DNA of 5,687 nt from Candidatus Methanovirga basalitermitum (GCA_031284445.1 JAISZW010000107.1:1-5687); one strand, 5' to 3'. Shown: positions 1 to 5,687, numbered from the stretch's first letter. Numbers and translations: made by a program. The notes: a model not told the origin generated them from the sequence alone.

Positions 1-196
1 TGTTTATCAATTATTAATCTTAATTATAATTATAAAAATTCTTTAAATCAAATTTAAATAAATTATATTGGATATAATATTTTATAAAATGACAAACTTT
101 TCCAAAATGACTATAAATATAATGGAATTTAAAAAATTGTATTACTTAAAAAAATTATTTCATTCACTATATTTGATAATAAACGAAGAATAAATG
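1..196. other. AT-rich intergenic DNA, no gene recognised
   Basis: This stretch lies beyond the terminator of the metallophosphoesterase gene and runs to the window edge. It is almost entirely A and T, stop codons are frequent in all frames, and I see no ribosome binding site, tRNA or transposase-like piece. An 8-base repeat (AAAATGAC) occurs near 87 and 104 but is not meaningful at this base composition. Confidence 0.6.
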
Positions 197-233
197 AAAA
201 AAAAAGAAAATTAAAGTTAACTCATAGAGTTAA
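197..233 (-). terminator. Hairpin plus T-tract terminator after the metallophosphoesterase
   Basis: A perfect 7-bp inverted repeat (TTAACTC at 217-223, GAGTTAA at 227-233, three-base loop) overlaps the stop codon of the minus-strand phosphoesterase gene. Reading on along the minus strand there is a T-rich run that includes nine T in a row (197-205). This fits intrinsic termination. The stem is AT-rich, so the U-tract is probably the active part, as is usual in archaea. Confidence 0.55.
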
Positions 234-1312
234 AATTTGGATTTTTTTAAATGCAGTAAAACAATTTCACTATGAGTTCCTAATCTTAATGGAGGACTTC
301 CTGTTCCAACACCATCAGTTACAGATAAGTAAGTGTTATCATCTTTAAAAAGTCCTTTTAGATATGGAAATGCCCTTTTAAAGATCAGAGTCATTGGATA
401 AAATTGTCCACCATGTGTATGACCCGAAAGTTGAATATCAAAACCTATTGATCTAAAGAATTCCCAATTAATAGGTACATGATAGACCAAAATATTAACT
501 TGATATGAGTCAATCATTTTTTCTATTTTTTTAATTGTTTCTTCTTGTTCATGCTGATTTCCAAATGAGTAAGGCAATCCAAATATATTTAAACCTTTAA
601 ATTCTATTTTATCGTTTATAATACTTTTAATACCTGCAATTTCAGTTGCTTTTAATAGTGGATCAATTCCTCTGTAGTAATCATGATTTCCAAAAACGAA
701 AAATATGGGTATTTTAGACTCTTTTAAGGTTATAAACATGTTTTCTTTAATGGATGAATAACCATCAGCCAAATCTCCTGAAATTATGACTATATCGGCA
801 GATACAGAGTTAATTTTATTGATTAAATTCGTTAGTAGTTTTTTATTTCTTATTGAACCTATGTGCAAATCTGAGATATGGATAATTGTAAGTTCTTCAC
901 ATAAATTATTGATTTCAAGGTCATGTTCTGTTATTATGATTCTATGAGCATTTATGTAGGCATAAATTCCTACTAAAACAACCGCCAAATACATCAACAG
1001 CATAATATATTTTGGAAGAGGAATAGCTATTTGAATAATATAAATTGCAAATGTTACCATTCCATACATTAATGCAAGCCATTTAATTATCTCGGATAGT
1101 GTTATTGAAAATCTTGTGATTGGATTTGAATAAAAATATTCTATTACAAAAGATAATAAATCAACAGTCACAATAGCTATTGTAAGAATATTAACATTAT
1201 ATCCATCAGTAAAAAGAAAACTTATGAAATATAGGAGAAAATATAGATATATCCCATAAAGTATAGATTTTACAGGTCCCATTACTAAAAATCTAACATT
1301 TATTAATCTCAT
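230..1312 (-). CDS. Membrane-anchored calcineurin-like metallophosphoesterase (YkuE/YaeI-like)
   Basis: This 360-residue protein has about four predicted membrane helices (roughly residues 15-35, 41-60, 75-98 and 101-120) followed by a calcineurin-like phosphoesterase domain (about 140-357). The two-metal motifs are complete: D-x-H in SDLHIG (D148, H150), GDLADG (D180), GNHD (N209-D211), H278 in YHVP, and SGHTHGGQFYP (297-300 GHTH). The C-terminal GVGTGSPPLRLG resembles the ending of YkuE/YaeI-like enzymes. An even number of helices would put the catalytic domain on the same side as the N-terminus, probably the cytoplasm. The substrate cannot be read from the sequence; some relatives act on lipid-linked pyrophosphates such as UDP-diacylglucosamine. 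It follows mmp7 by 70 bases on the same strand. No Shine-Dalgarno sequence precedes the ATG at 1312, and a TATA-like box 25 bases upstream suggests a leaderless transcript. M11 is a possible alternative start. Confidence 0.9.
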   Translation of the reverse strand: MRLINVRFLVMGPVKSILYGIYLYFLLYFISFLFTDGYNVNILTIAIVTVDLLSFVIEYFYSNPITRFSITLSEIIKWLALMYGMVTFAIYIIQIAIPLPKYIMLLMYLAVVLVGIYAYINAHRIIITEHDLEINNLCEELTIIHISDLHIGSIRNKKLLTNLINKINSVSADIVIISGDLADGYSSIKENMFITLKESKIPIFFVFGNHDYYRGIDPLLKATEIAGIKSIINDKIEFKGLNIFGLPYSFGNQHEQEETIKKIEKMIDSYQVNILVYHVPINWEFFRSIGFDIQLSGHTHGGQFYPMTLIFKRAFPYLKGLFKDDNTYLSVTDGVGTGSPPLRLGTHSEIVLLHLKKSKF

Positions 1313-1398
1313 TTAATCATTAACTCTATTTTTATTTAAACCATAATCTCTTAAGGATATTGAATCATCGAACTTTTTTTATTTAAACCGCATCATCG
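1305..1398 (-). repeat. Imperfect tandem duplication (about 44-47 bp, two copies) between mmp7 and the phosphoesterase
   Basis: Copy 1 (1355-1398) holds the last codons and stop of mmp7. Copy 2 (1305-1351) ends in the first codons of the phosphoesterase gene. On the minus strand both read GAT-rich sequence, then GGTTTAAATAAAAA, then GTT(c/a)GATGATT-like and AAT-rich sequence. The exact core shared by the copies is 14 bases (1329-1342 and 1376-1389 on the plus strand). Similarity continues on both sides with scattered substitutions and small gaps, which suggests an old duplication rather than chance A/T identity. Confidence 0.5.
1333..1340 (-). promoter_or_regulatory. Possible box A (TTTAAATA) for a leaderless phosphoesterase mRNA
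   Basis: On the minus strand TTTAAATA is centred about 25 bases before the ATG at 1312, which is the usual distance from an archaeal TATA box to the transcription start. Transcription would then begin at or next to the start codon, consistent with the missing ribosome binding site. The match to the box A consensus is imperfect and the base composition is very AT-rich, so this is an inference. Confidence 0.35.
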
Positions 1399-2312
1399 TG
1401 TTGGATTATTGAACTTTCATTTAATAGGCTAACCCATATATAATCGTACATATTAGATTTTTTAATATCAGCTATATTTTTAAGTAATTTATCTTCGATT
1501 AAAACATTTTCAATTTCTTCATGATAACGATAATAGTTAAGTTTTACTCTAACACCATTTAACTGACTTGTTACTGGTGTTGGAGAATTAATTTCTTGAA
1601 TAGCTGGAATTTGCTTTTCAATCGCATTTTTAACAAAAATAGATGGAACTATTGGTGGATCAGAAGTCATTTCCCTTCTTTTATTATCTAAAATTTCTTC
1701 AACTGTTTTAACTAATTCTTTTAATGCTCTGATATTTTCCCCTCTTTTCAATCTTCTTGGAATCCGGCCCAAACCAGAAACATACTTATCTGCACCATTT
1801 AAATCATTTATATCAATATCAGGAAAACCAGTAACTATAACAGGAACATTGATGTTGTTGTATAAGAAAGATTTATCTATTATACATTGTTTAAAACTAC
1901 CTAAAGCGAAAATAGCTATATCATGTTCTTCAATTAAACTGACTTCGTATTGACTTATTCCAGCTATTCCTTTTCCAGCTCCTCTTGCTAAACCGATCAT
2001 GTTGTCTTTAGCTCCAAAACGGCGAAGATACTCTGAAATATCACATGATGCATGAGGAAGGTGATGTCTTGCTAATGTTGGAGAGACAATAGCTATTTCA
2101 GTCCCAGCCATTGGAGCAATGGAAACTTCTCCTAAAAGCTCTTTAGCTTTTTCTTTTATTTTATCAATATCCTCAATAGGAATAGATATGTTCAATACGA
2201 TATCCATTTGTATAATATTTTCTTGGAGGATAAAGCCACCTAAATCATCTATAAGCTCCTTAATCTCTTCACTTTTATGAATCCCTCCAGAGTATTTTAA
2301 AGTTTCATACAT
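1383..2312 (-). CDS. mmp7: Methanogenesis marker protein 7 (Mmp7)
   Basis: I recognise this as the methanogenesis marker 7 family (TIGR03274), about 309 residues, the family's usual size. Numbered from the ATG at 2312, the hallmark block is AGTEIAIVSPTLARHHLPH (69-87), followed by C90, EYLRRFGAKDNMIGLARG (94-111), a second cysteine at C143, then GLGRIPRRLKRG (about 180-191). Mmp7 occurs only in archaea carrying methyl-coenzyme M reductase. It has been found with McrC, Mmp3 and Mmp17 in component A3a, which activates that enzyme through ATP-dependent reduction of coenzyme F430 nickel. The two cysteines are candidate iron-sulfur ligands (inference). The start at 2312 is preferred because the ribosome binding site GGGAGAT (2322-2328) stands only two bases from the in-frame ATG at 2321 but about ten from that at 2312, giving MYETLKYSGG. 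The longer form adds MRL. The gene is divergent from birA and upstream of the phosphoesterase. Confidence 0.85.
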   Translation of the reverse strand: MYETLKYSGGIHKSEEIKELIDDLGGFILQENIIQMDIVLNISIPIEDIDKIKEKAKELLGEVSIAPMAGTEIAIVSPTLARHHLPHASCDISEYLRRFGAKDNMIGLARGAGKGIAGISQYEVSLIEEHDIAIFALGSFKQCIIDKSFLYNNINVPVIVTGFPDIDINDLNGADKYVSGLGRIPRRLKRGENIRALKELVKTVEEILDNKRREMTSDPPIVPSIFVKNAIEKQIPAIQEINSPTPVTSQLNGVRVKLNYYRYHEEIENVLIEDKLLKNIADIKKSNMYDYIWVSLLNESSIIQHDDAV

Positions 2313-2321
2313 TAATCTCAT

Positions 2322-2330
2322 ATCTCCCTT
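2322..2330 (-). promoter_or_regulatory. Ribosome binding site of mmp7, favours the inner start
   Basis: The minus strand reads AAGGGAGAT, a partial match to the archaeal GGAGGTGA consensus, directly against the first ATG (2321). The spacing to the second in-frame ATG (2312) is closer to that seen for the histone gene in this window, so the second ATG is the better start. Confidence 0.5.
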
Positions 2331-2387
2331 AATTTTTTATAACCCATGCAAAAATTTCTATTTTATTATTTACATTATCACCTTAAT

Positions 2388-2464
2388 AAATTATTTATAT
2401 TAAATTATAAGAATATAAAATTAAAAAATATAAATAATGTTTTTCTACTTAAAATTATTTATAT
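2388..2464. repeat. Three copies of ATTATTTATAT in the mmp7-birA divergent promoter region
   Basis: AAATTATTTATAT occurs exactly at 2388-2400 and again at 2452-2464. The inverted form ATATAAATAAT is at 2428-2438 between them. Each contains a TATA-box-like core, two facing birA and one facing mmp7. They may simply be promoter elements of a divergent pair, and AT-richness raises the odds of chance repeats. Confidence 0.45.
2427..2434 (-). promoter_or_regulatory. Candidate box A (TTTATATT) for mmp7
   Basis: The minus strand carries TTTATATT within an inverted copy of ATTATTTATAT (2428-2438). A start of transcription about 25 bases on, near 2405, would give mmp7 a leader of roughly 85-95 bases. 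Other A/T-rich boxes nearby cannot be excluded. Confidence 0.35.
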
Positions 2465-2465
2465 A
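2458..2465 (+). promoter_or_regulatory. Box A (TTTATATA) upstream of birA
   Basis: TTTATATA is a perfect match to the methanogen box A consensus. Transcription would start near 2487, which is 23-26 bases before the TTG/GTG pair at 2510/2513 and about 150 bases before the ATG at 2636. A weaker box, TTTTATAC (2549-2556), lies closer to the ATG. Confidence 0.5.
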
Positions 2466-2635
2466 GAAAATAAAAATATGATATAAAGTCTTGGGTAACA
2501 AGCCTAAAATTGGTGAAAAAACTATCATTACTGTGTTTATTGTACATATTTTATACTTCCTTAATGATAATTGATGTTGCCCAATTTCTACAAGTAATCG
2601 GGGATTTCAACTTGATTAATGAAAAGACAGTTTCA

Positions 2636-3520
2636 ATGAATGAAGAAAAAATAGTTGATTATATAAAAGATTTAGGTATTGAAAGAGCTAAAGATATTAA
2701 TGTCTCAAAAATCAAAGAAGATTTAAAAACTCAATACATTGGTCAAAAAATCTATGCCTTTCAAAAAGTTGACTCTACAAATGTAATAGCTAAATTTTTA
2801 GCTGGAACTGGAATTGAAGAAGGAACCATAGTTATCGCAAGATCTCAAATTAAAGGTAAAGGGAGAATGGGAAAGAAGTGGGAGTCACCACTTGGAGGAA
2901 TATGGTTATCCATCATATTAAATCCAAAAATGAACCCAGAACAAGCTTCTTTAATAACATTAGGGGCAGGTGTAGCTGTAACAAAGGCTATAAGGGGTTT
3001 AGGAGTGGATGTTCGAATTAAATGGCCTAACGATATACTAATTGGTGATAAAAAAATAGCTGGAATACTTACAGAAGCAAACTCCAGATCTCACACCCTT
3101 GATTATATCGTAGTTGGTATAGGTATTGATAGTAACATAGATTCAAATTCTATTTCTAAAAAAACTAAAGTTAAATCTACAACTCTTAAAGATGAATTAA
3201 AAAAAAATATCAATGAAAATAAACTTATAACAAATCTATTAAAAGAATTTGAGAATATATACGAACACTTTAAAAGCGAAGAATTCGAAGAGATATTATA
3301 TGAGTGGAGAAATCTTTCTCAAACAATTGGTAGTTATGTTGTAATAGAACAACCATTTGGTAGAGTCTTAAAAGGATATGTTGTAGGGATTAACAATCAA
3401 GGATCTTTAATTTTAGAGTTGAATAATGGTAAATTAAAGAAAATAATCTCTGGAGAAAGTCACATCACAGAAATCTCAAAATCTGAAATTGAAGACAAGT
3501 ACACATATCAAATATCTTAA
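2636..3520 (+). CDS. birA: Biotin--protein ligase (BirA-type)
   Basis: The enzyme makes biotinyl-5'-AMP from biotin and ATP and transfers biotin to a lysine; in methanogens the expected acceptor is the biotin carrier subunit of pyruvate carboxylase (PycB). Numbered from the ATG at 2636 it has 294 residues: DSTN (46-49), the biotinyl-AMP loop GKGRMGKKWESP (74-85), KWPND (129-133), KKIAGIL (139-145), GIGID (161-165), and an SH3-like C-terminal domain (about 227-275). There is no recognisable helix-turn-helix repressor domain, so it is probably not a DNA-binding BirA. The frame stays open upstream to a GTG (2513) and TTG (2510), adding up to 42 mostly hydrophobic residues without a ribosome binding site. 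I chose 2636 because the sequence looks BirA-like from about there (KIVDYIKDLG). This start is uncertain. Its neighbours are mmp7, divergent, and a tnpB remnant downstream. Confidence 0.88.
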   Translation: MNEEKIVDYIKDLGIERAKDINVSKIKEDLKTQYIGQKIYAFQKVDSTNVIAKFLAGTGIEEGTIVIARSQIKGKGRMGKKWESPLGGIWLSIILNPKMNPEQASLITLGAGVAVTKAIRGLGVDVRIKWPNDILIGDKKIAGILTEANSRSHTLDYIVVGIGIDSNIDSNSISKKTKVKSTTLKDELKKNINENKLITNLLKEFENIYEHFKSEEFEEILYEWRNLSQTIGSYVVIEQPFGRVLKGYVVGINNQGSLILELNNGKLKKIISGESHITEISKSEIEDKYTYQIS

Positions 3521-3574
3521 GTACCAATTTTCAACAATCCACCATCTAAAACAAATTATTGAACTACTACGACC

Positions 3575-3796
3575 TTATTGGGGTTGTAAATTCTCTTTAG
3601 ATATTTTTAATGGAACATAGTGTGGATAGCTTGAATTTCCGTAGTTTCTATAGTTCTTTCAGGGAACTTAGCATTTTTATAGATATTTACCGCTACATTT
3701 ATATCTTCATGGTGCTTAGCATTACAAACAGAATAAATTCAAATGATCCTTATCCAATCCACTATTTGGATTAGTAAAAGAATTCTTTGGGTTTAG
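3575..3796 (-). pseudogene. Decayed 3' remnant of an IS200/IS605-type tnpB gene
   Basis: Three minus-strand pieces in different frames together resemble the C-terminus of a TnpB (OrfB) RNA-guided nuclease. Piece one (3722-3796) reads LNPKNS...GLDKDHLNLFC. Piece two (3607-3738) reads VCNAKHHEDINVAVNI then KNAKFPERTIETTEIQA; this matches the end of the OrfB zinc ribbon (C-x2-C ... H-x-D-x-N-A-x2-N-I) and its following tail. Piece three (3575-3643) reads YGNSSYPHYVPLKIS and ends in TAA. At least two frameshifts separate the pieces, and everything N-terminal, including the RuvC-like core, is missing. The fragment sits between the birA stop and the 3' end of tRNA-Phe, so an element probably inserted behind the tRNA genes and was then lost. 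The assignment rests on motif recall, not a database search. Confidence 0.62.
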
Positions 3797-3798
3797 TT

Positions 3799-3825
3799 AA
3801 AAAAATAAAGGAATAAAAAGAGTAA
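3799..3825 (-). terminator. T-rich tract after the tRNA pair
   Basis: The minus strand downstream of tRNA-Phe reads CTTTTTATTCC then a run ending in seven T (3799-3805), with no hairpin. Such U-rich tracts are typical archaeal transcription terminators after tRNA genes. Confidence 0.4.
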
Positions 3826-3830
3826 TTAGA

Positions 3831-3903
<73 letters not shown>

Positions 3904-3905
3904 AA

Positions 3906-3977
<72 letters not shown>

Positions 3978-4067
3978 CAATACTTATAGTTGGTTTTTCA
4001 TTAAACATTTTAAGTTTTAAGGGAATCATTTTTAAAATTAGATATATTGATTTTTTATCATATGATG

Positions 4068-4075
4068 TATATAAA
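4068..4075 (-). promoter_or_regulatory. Candidate box A (TTTATATA) of the tRNA unit
   Basis: This is the only perfect TTTATATA upstream of tRNA-Val on the minus strand. It lies about 95 bases from the tRNA 5' end, so transcription would begin near 4046 and leave a leader of about 70 bases for RNase P to remove. A weaker ATATAT element near 4045 is closer. No consensus box stands at the usual short distance. Confidence 0.35.
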
Positions 4076-4171
4076 GTTTTTTATAAAAAAAGTCAAAATG
4101 AAAAGGATAGTATAAAAAATTATTCAAAAAATAAATAAAAAAGATTTGAAAATAAATTTCACCGTTAAAAT

Positions 4172-4203
4172 AAAAAAAGTTATTGGCCTGAAACAAGACC
4201 AAT
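4172..4203 (-). terminator. Hairpin plus T-tract terminator of the histone gene
   Basis: On the minus strand ATTGGTCT and AGGCCAAT form an 8-bp stem (one G-T pair) around a six-base loop (plus-strand arms 4182-4189 and 4196-4203). It begins 14 bases after the histone stop and is followed within three bases by seven T (4172-4178). This has the layout of a bacterial intrinsic terminator and is the most GC-rich hairpin in the window. Confidence 0.75.
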
Positions 4204-4217
4204 AGAAATAAAACCAT

Positions 4218-4418
4218 TTATCTAACAGCTAATTTAATATCTTCAGCTTTTACAGTTTTTCTACCAGCATGTTTAGCGAAAGAAACAGCCTTTTTAGCTA
4301 TATCCTCACCAACTTCTTCTAATGCATCTCTTAATACTAATTTTGCATCATCACTGATTCTTTGAGCACCAACATTTGTCAAGATACGACCGACTGGTGC
4401 GATTGGTAATTCACTCAT
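4218..4418 (-). CDS. Archaeal histone (HMf family)
   Basis: This 66-residue single histone fold forms dimers that stack and wrap DNA in archaeal chromatin. From the N-terminus it has ELPIAPVGRI (3-12), loop residues with G17 and R20, the long central helix (about 22-49), and AGRKTVKAEDIKLAVR (51-66). The conserved R53-D60 pair and H50 correspond to R52, D59 and H49 of HMfB. DNA contacts equivalent to R10, R19, K53 and T54 are kept as R11, R20, K54 and T55. It ends right after LAVR, so the last four residues of HMfB (RFKK) are absent and helix 3 is slightly shorter. The start is secure: GGAGGTGA stands four bases before the ATG and a box A lies 33 bases upstream. It appears to be a single-gene unit with its own terminator. 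Confidence 0.97.
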   Translation of the reverse strand: MSELPIAPVGRILTNVGAQRISDDAKLVLRDALEEVGEDIAKKAVSFAKHAGRKTVKAEDIKLAVR

Positions 4419-4422
4419 TTTT

Positions 4423-4460
4423 TCACCTCCAAGTTAATATTGTACTATGTTATATATAAA
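4423..4460 (-). promoter_or_regulatory. Histone promoter and ribosome binding site
   Basis: The minus strand carries box A TTTATATATA (4451-4460) preceded by a purine-rich BRE-like AGAAACC, followed by the full Shine-Dalgarno sequence GGAGGTGA (4423-4430). Transcription would start near 4430-4435, giving a very short leader that is little more than the ribosome binding site. Both elements are close to consensus, as expected for an abundant chromatin protein. Confidence 0.75.
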
Positions 4461-4461
4461 G

Positions 4462-5048
4462 GTTTCTAATATTCTTATCAAAATTTTATTAAAATTTGTA
4501 TTGAATCTATGAGGACAATACATATTATATTAAAGAAAATTAAAATATAAATCTTTAAAAATTAAAGAGAAATTGTTATTAAAAAGTAAATTAACTGAAA
4601 AATACAACTTTAAAAAAGTGAAAAAATATCTTGTTTAAACTTCTTTATTTTAATTATAACTCTATAGAAGCAGATAAAAATTAAATATTAACAATATAAA
4701 AACTATTAAAAACAAAAAAATGGATATTTTTTTTATTATAATATTTTAAAACATTTTATGTTCTGATATAGATTAAAATAGCTATAATTAAATAATATTT
4801 AAAGAAATAAATCCTTTAAAGTCAATTAAAAATTAGGATTTTAGCTGATTTAAAGATTACTAAATTTTCAATTGTACAAGATAATTACCATTCTAAGATG
4901 AGAAGATTTTTCAGAAATAGATTAAAAATCAGATAAAAAAGAGAAATTTTGATTGTATCCAAAATTGCATTGTGGATGTTGCACAATTTTTTCATGAAAA
5001 TTTGTGACCAACCTATATCAGCAAATAATAATATGGGATGTTAGATTT
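4462..5048. other. AT-rich region without a recognisable gene
   Basis: This stretch of nearly 590 bases lies upstream of the histone promoter. It has long A and T runs, frequent stops in all frames, no tRNA-like fold and no ribosome binding site before a credible small gene. Short frames such as the 12-codon one starting with ATG at about 4898 lack support. Near 4961-4990 a 7-bp inverted repeat (AAAATTG ... CAATTTT) borders the transposase remnant. The part above about 4940 may be its very degraded tail. Confidence 0.5.
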
Positions 5049-5687
5049 TCACATTTCAGCGAGGCATTTTAATGTCTTGTTATCACGAGTTAACTTCGAT
5101 ACTATTAACCATGCTAAAAATACATTCAAAAAAGTGTTTTTGATCGTTGATTTATATGTAAAATACTGGAATTTTAGCATATCTCACATTATTATCGGAA
5201 TTTAAAAAAATCTTCAATTAAAACTCTTGCATTCTTAAAATCTTTCCATTTATCTATCAATCTACTGAATATAGAAAAAATTTTACTATAAATAGATTTT
5301 TCACGTTATTTAGAACCAAAACATTCCAATGGATAGCAAAAATATGCTTAATATCTTTTCTTTTTTCGTATTTCACTTAGGATAAAATAAAGAAATGATT
5401 TTATACTCAAACTATTCACAAAGTGAATTTAAGGAAATTTATTTCCTGTTTTCTCCGAAATCTTTTCTTAGTTCATCTATAGCTCATTAACAACATATTT
5501 TTCATCTACCCCCCCATAAAACGTTGCGATTAATGGGATTTTTATATAGTTTAGAAAGTCCTTTTTTCATGTTAGAAAATTTTTGATTTTCTTAATTTAA
5601 AGCTTTAACAATTGTTTAATACCATTTAAAGTTAATTTTTGTCTTGTTTTTATAGAATCGATATCTTTAAATACTAAGTTCAACAAA
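5049..5687 (-). pseudogene. Decayed DDE-type transposase, C-terminal part, cut by the window edge
   Basis: Minus-strand pieces in shifting frames read like one mutated protein. Piece one (5597-5686) gives FKDIDSIKTRQKLTLNGIKQ. Next comes KLYKNPINRNVLWG, then after a G7 run GVDEKYVVNEL, then IDELRKDFGENRK. Piece two (5192-5305) reads REKSIYSKIF...KWKDFKNARVLIEDFFKF. Piece three (5049-5159) reads YKSTIKNTFLNVFLAW...TLKCLAEM and a stop. R-x3-I-E-x-F-F-K-F followed by a K-S-T-x-K-N-T-x-L-N-V-x-L hydrophobic helix resembles the end of IS4-like DDE transposases, where the glutamate is the last catalytic residue. At least four frameshifts and several stops rule out a working gene. The first two catalytic aspartates would lie beyond the window. 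I cannot name the IS family with confidence. Confidence 0.5.

Noticed and set aside
2490..2512. CTTG...CAAG with GGTAAC, reminiscent of a biotin-repressor half site upstream of birA
   Set aside because: No second half site at the expected spacing, and this BirA lacks a recognisable DNA-binding domain.
3756..3772. Inverted repeat AATCCA ... TGGATT
   Set aside because: It falls inside the tnpB remnant coding sequence and is only 6 bp long, so it is not convincing as an element end.
4898..4936. A 12-codon frame MRRFFRNRLKIR on the plus strand
   Set aside because: Too short, no ribosome binding site, and of a composition expected by chance in AT-rich DNA.
4961..4990. AAAATTG ... CAATTTT inverted repeat as a possible insertion-sequence end
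   Set aside because: Only 7 bp of low-complexity sequence, and no matching partner or target duplication is visible in the window.
5415..5447. Two small hairpins in a row (TTCACaaaGTGAA and AGGAAAtttaTTTCCT)
   Set aside because: Short AT-rich stems inside the decayed transposase frame. Nothing supports a function.

Overview
The window looks like chromosomal DNA from a very AT-rich methanogenic archaeon, most likely of the order Methanobacteriales (Methanobrevibacter or Methanosphaera type). The evidence is an HMf-type archaeal histone, a methanogenesis marker 7 protein (a family confined to archaea with methyl-coenzyme M reductase), tRNA genes without encoded CCA, TTTATATA box-A promoters, GGAGGTGA ribosome binding sites, and strongly A/T-biased codons and spacers. 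The genus is an inference.

Left part (about 197-2440, minus strand): marker 7 (mmp7) is followed 70 bases later by a membrane-anchored calcineurin-type metallophosphoesterase. The spacer holds an imperfect tandem duplication that places a TATA-like box about 25 bases ahead of an ATG with no ribosome binding site, so the second gene may also be transcribed separately as a leaderless mRNA. A hairpin plus T-tract closes the unit at 197-233. An AT-rich divergent promoter region (about 2340-2510) separates mmp7 from birA, the biotin-protein ligase on the plus strand. In methanogens its substrate is expected to be the biotin subunit of pyruvate carboxylase.

Middle part (3521-3980): between the birA stop and the tRNA genes lies a frame-shifted 3' remnant of an IS200/IS605-type tnpB gene on the minus strand, recognisable from the end of its zinc-ribbon motif. 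Next to it are tRNA-Val(GAC) and tRNA-Phe(GAA), in that order of transcription on the minus strand and only two bases apart.

Right part (about 3980-5687): a histone gene on the minus strand has a near-consensus promoter, ribosome binding site and hairpin terminator. About 590 bases of AT-rich DNA without a recognisable gene follow, and then a heavily mutated minus-strand reading frame (about 5049 to the window edge). Its pieces fit the C-terminal half of a DDE transposase. The window is therefore mostly core housekeeping genes with two dead mobile-element fragments between them. I see no new defence or regulatory system here. The points most worth a second look are the two decayed transposases, the uncertain N-terminus of birA and the duplicated spacer before the phosphoesterase.
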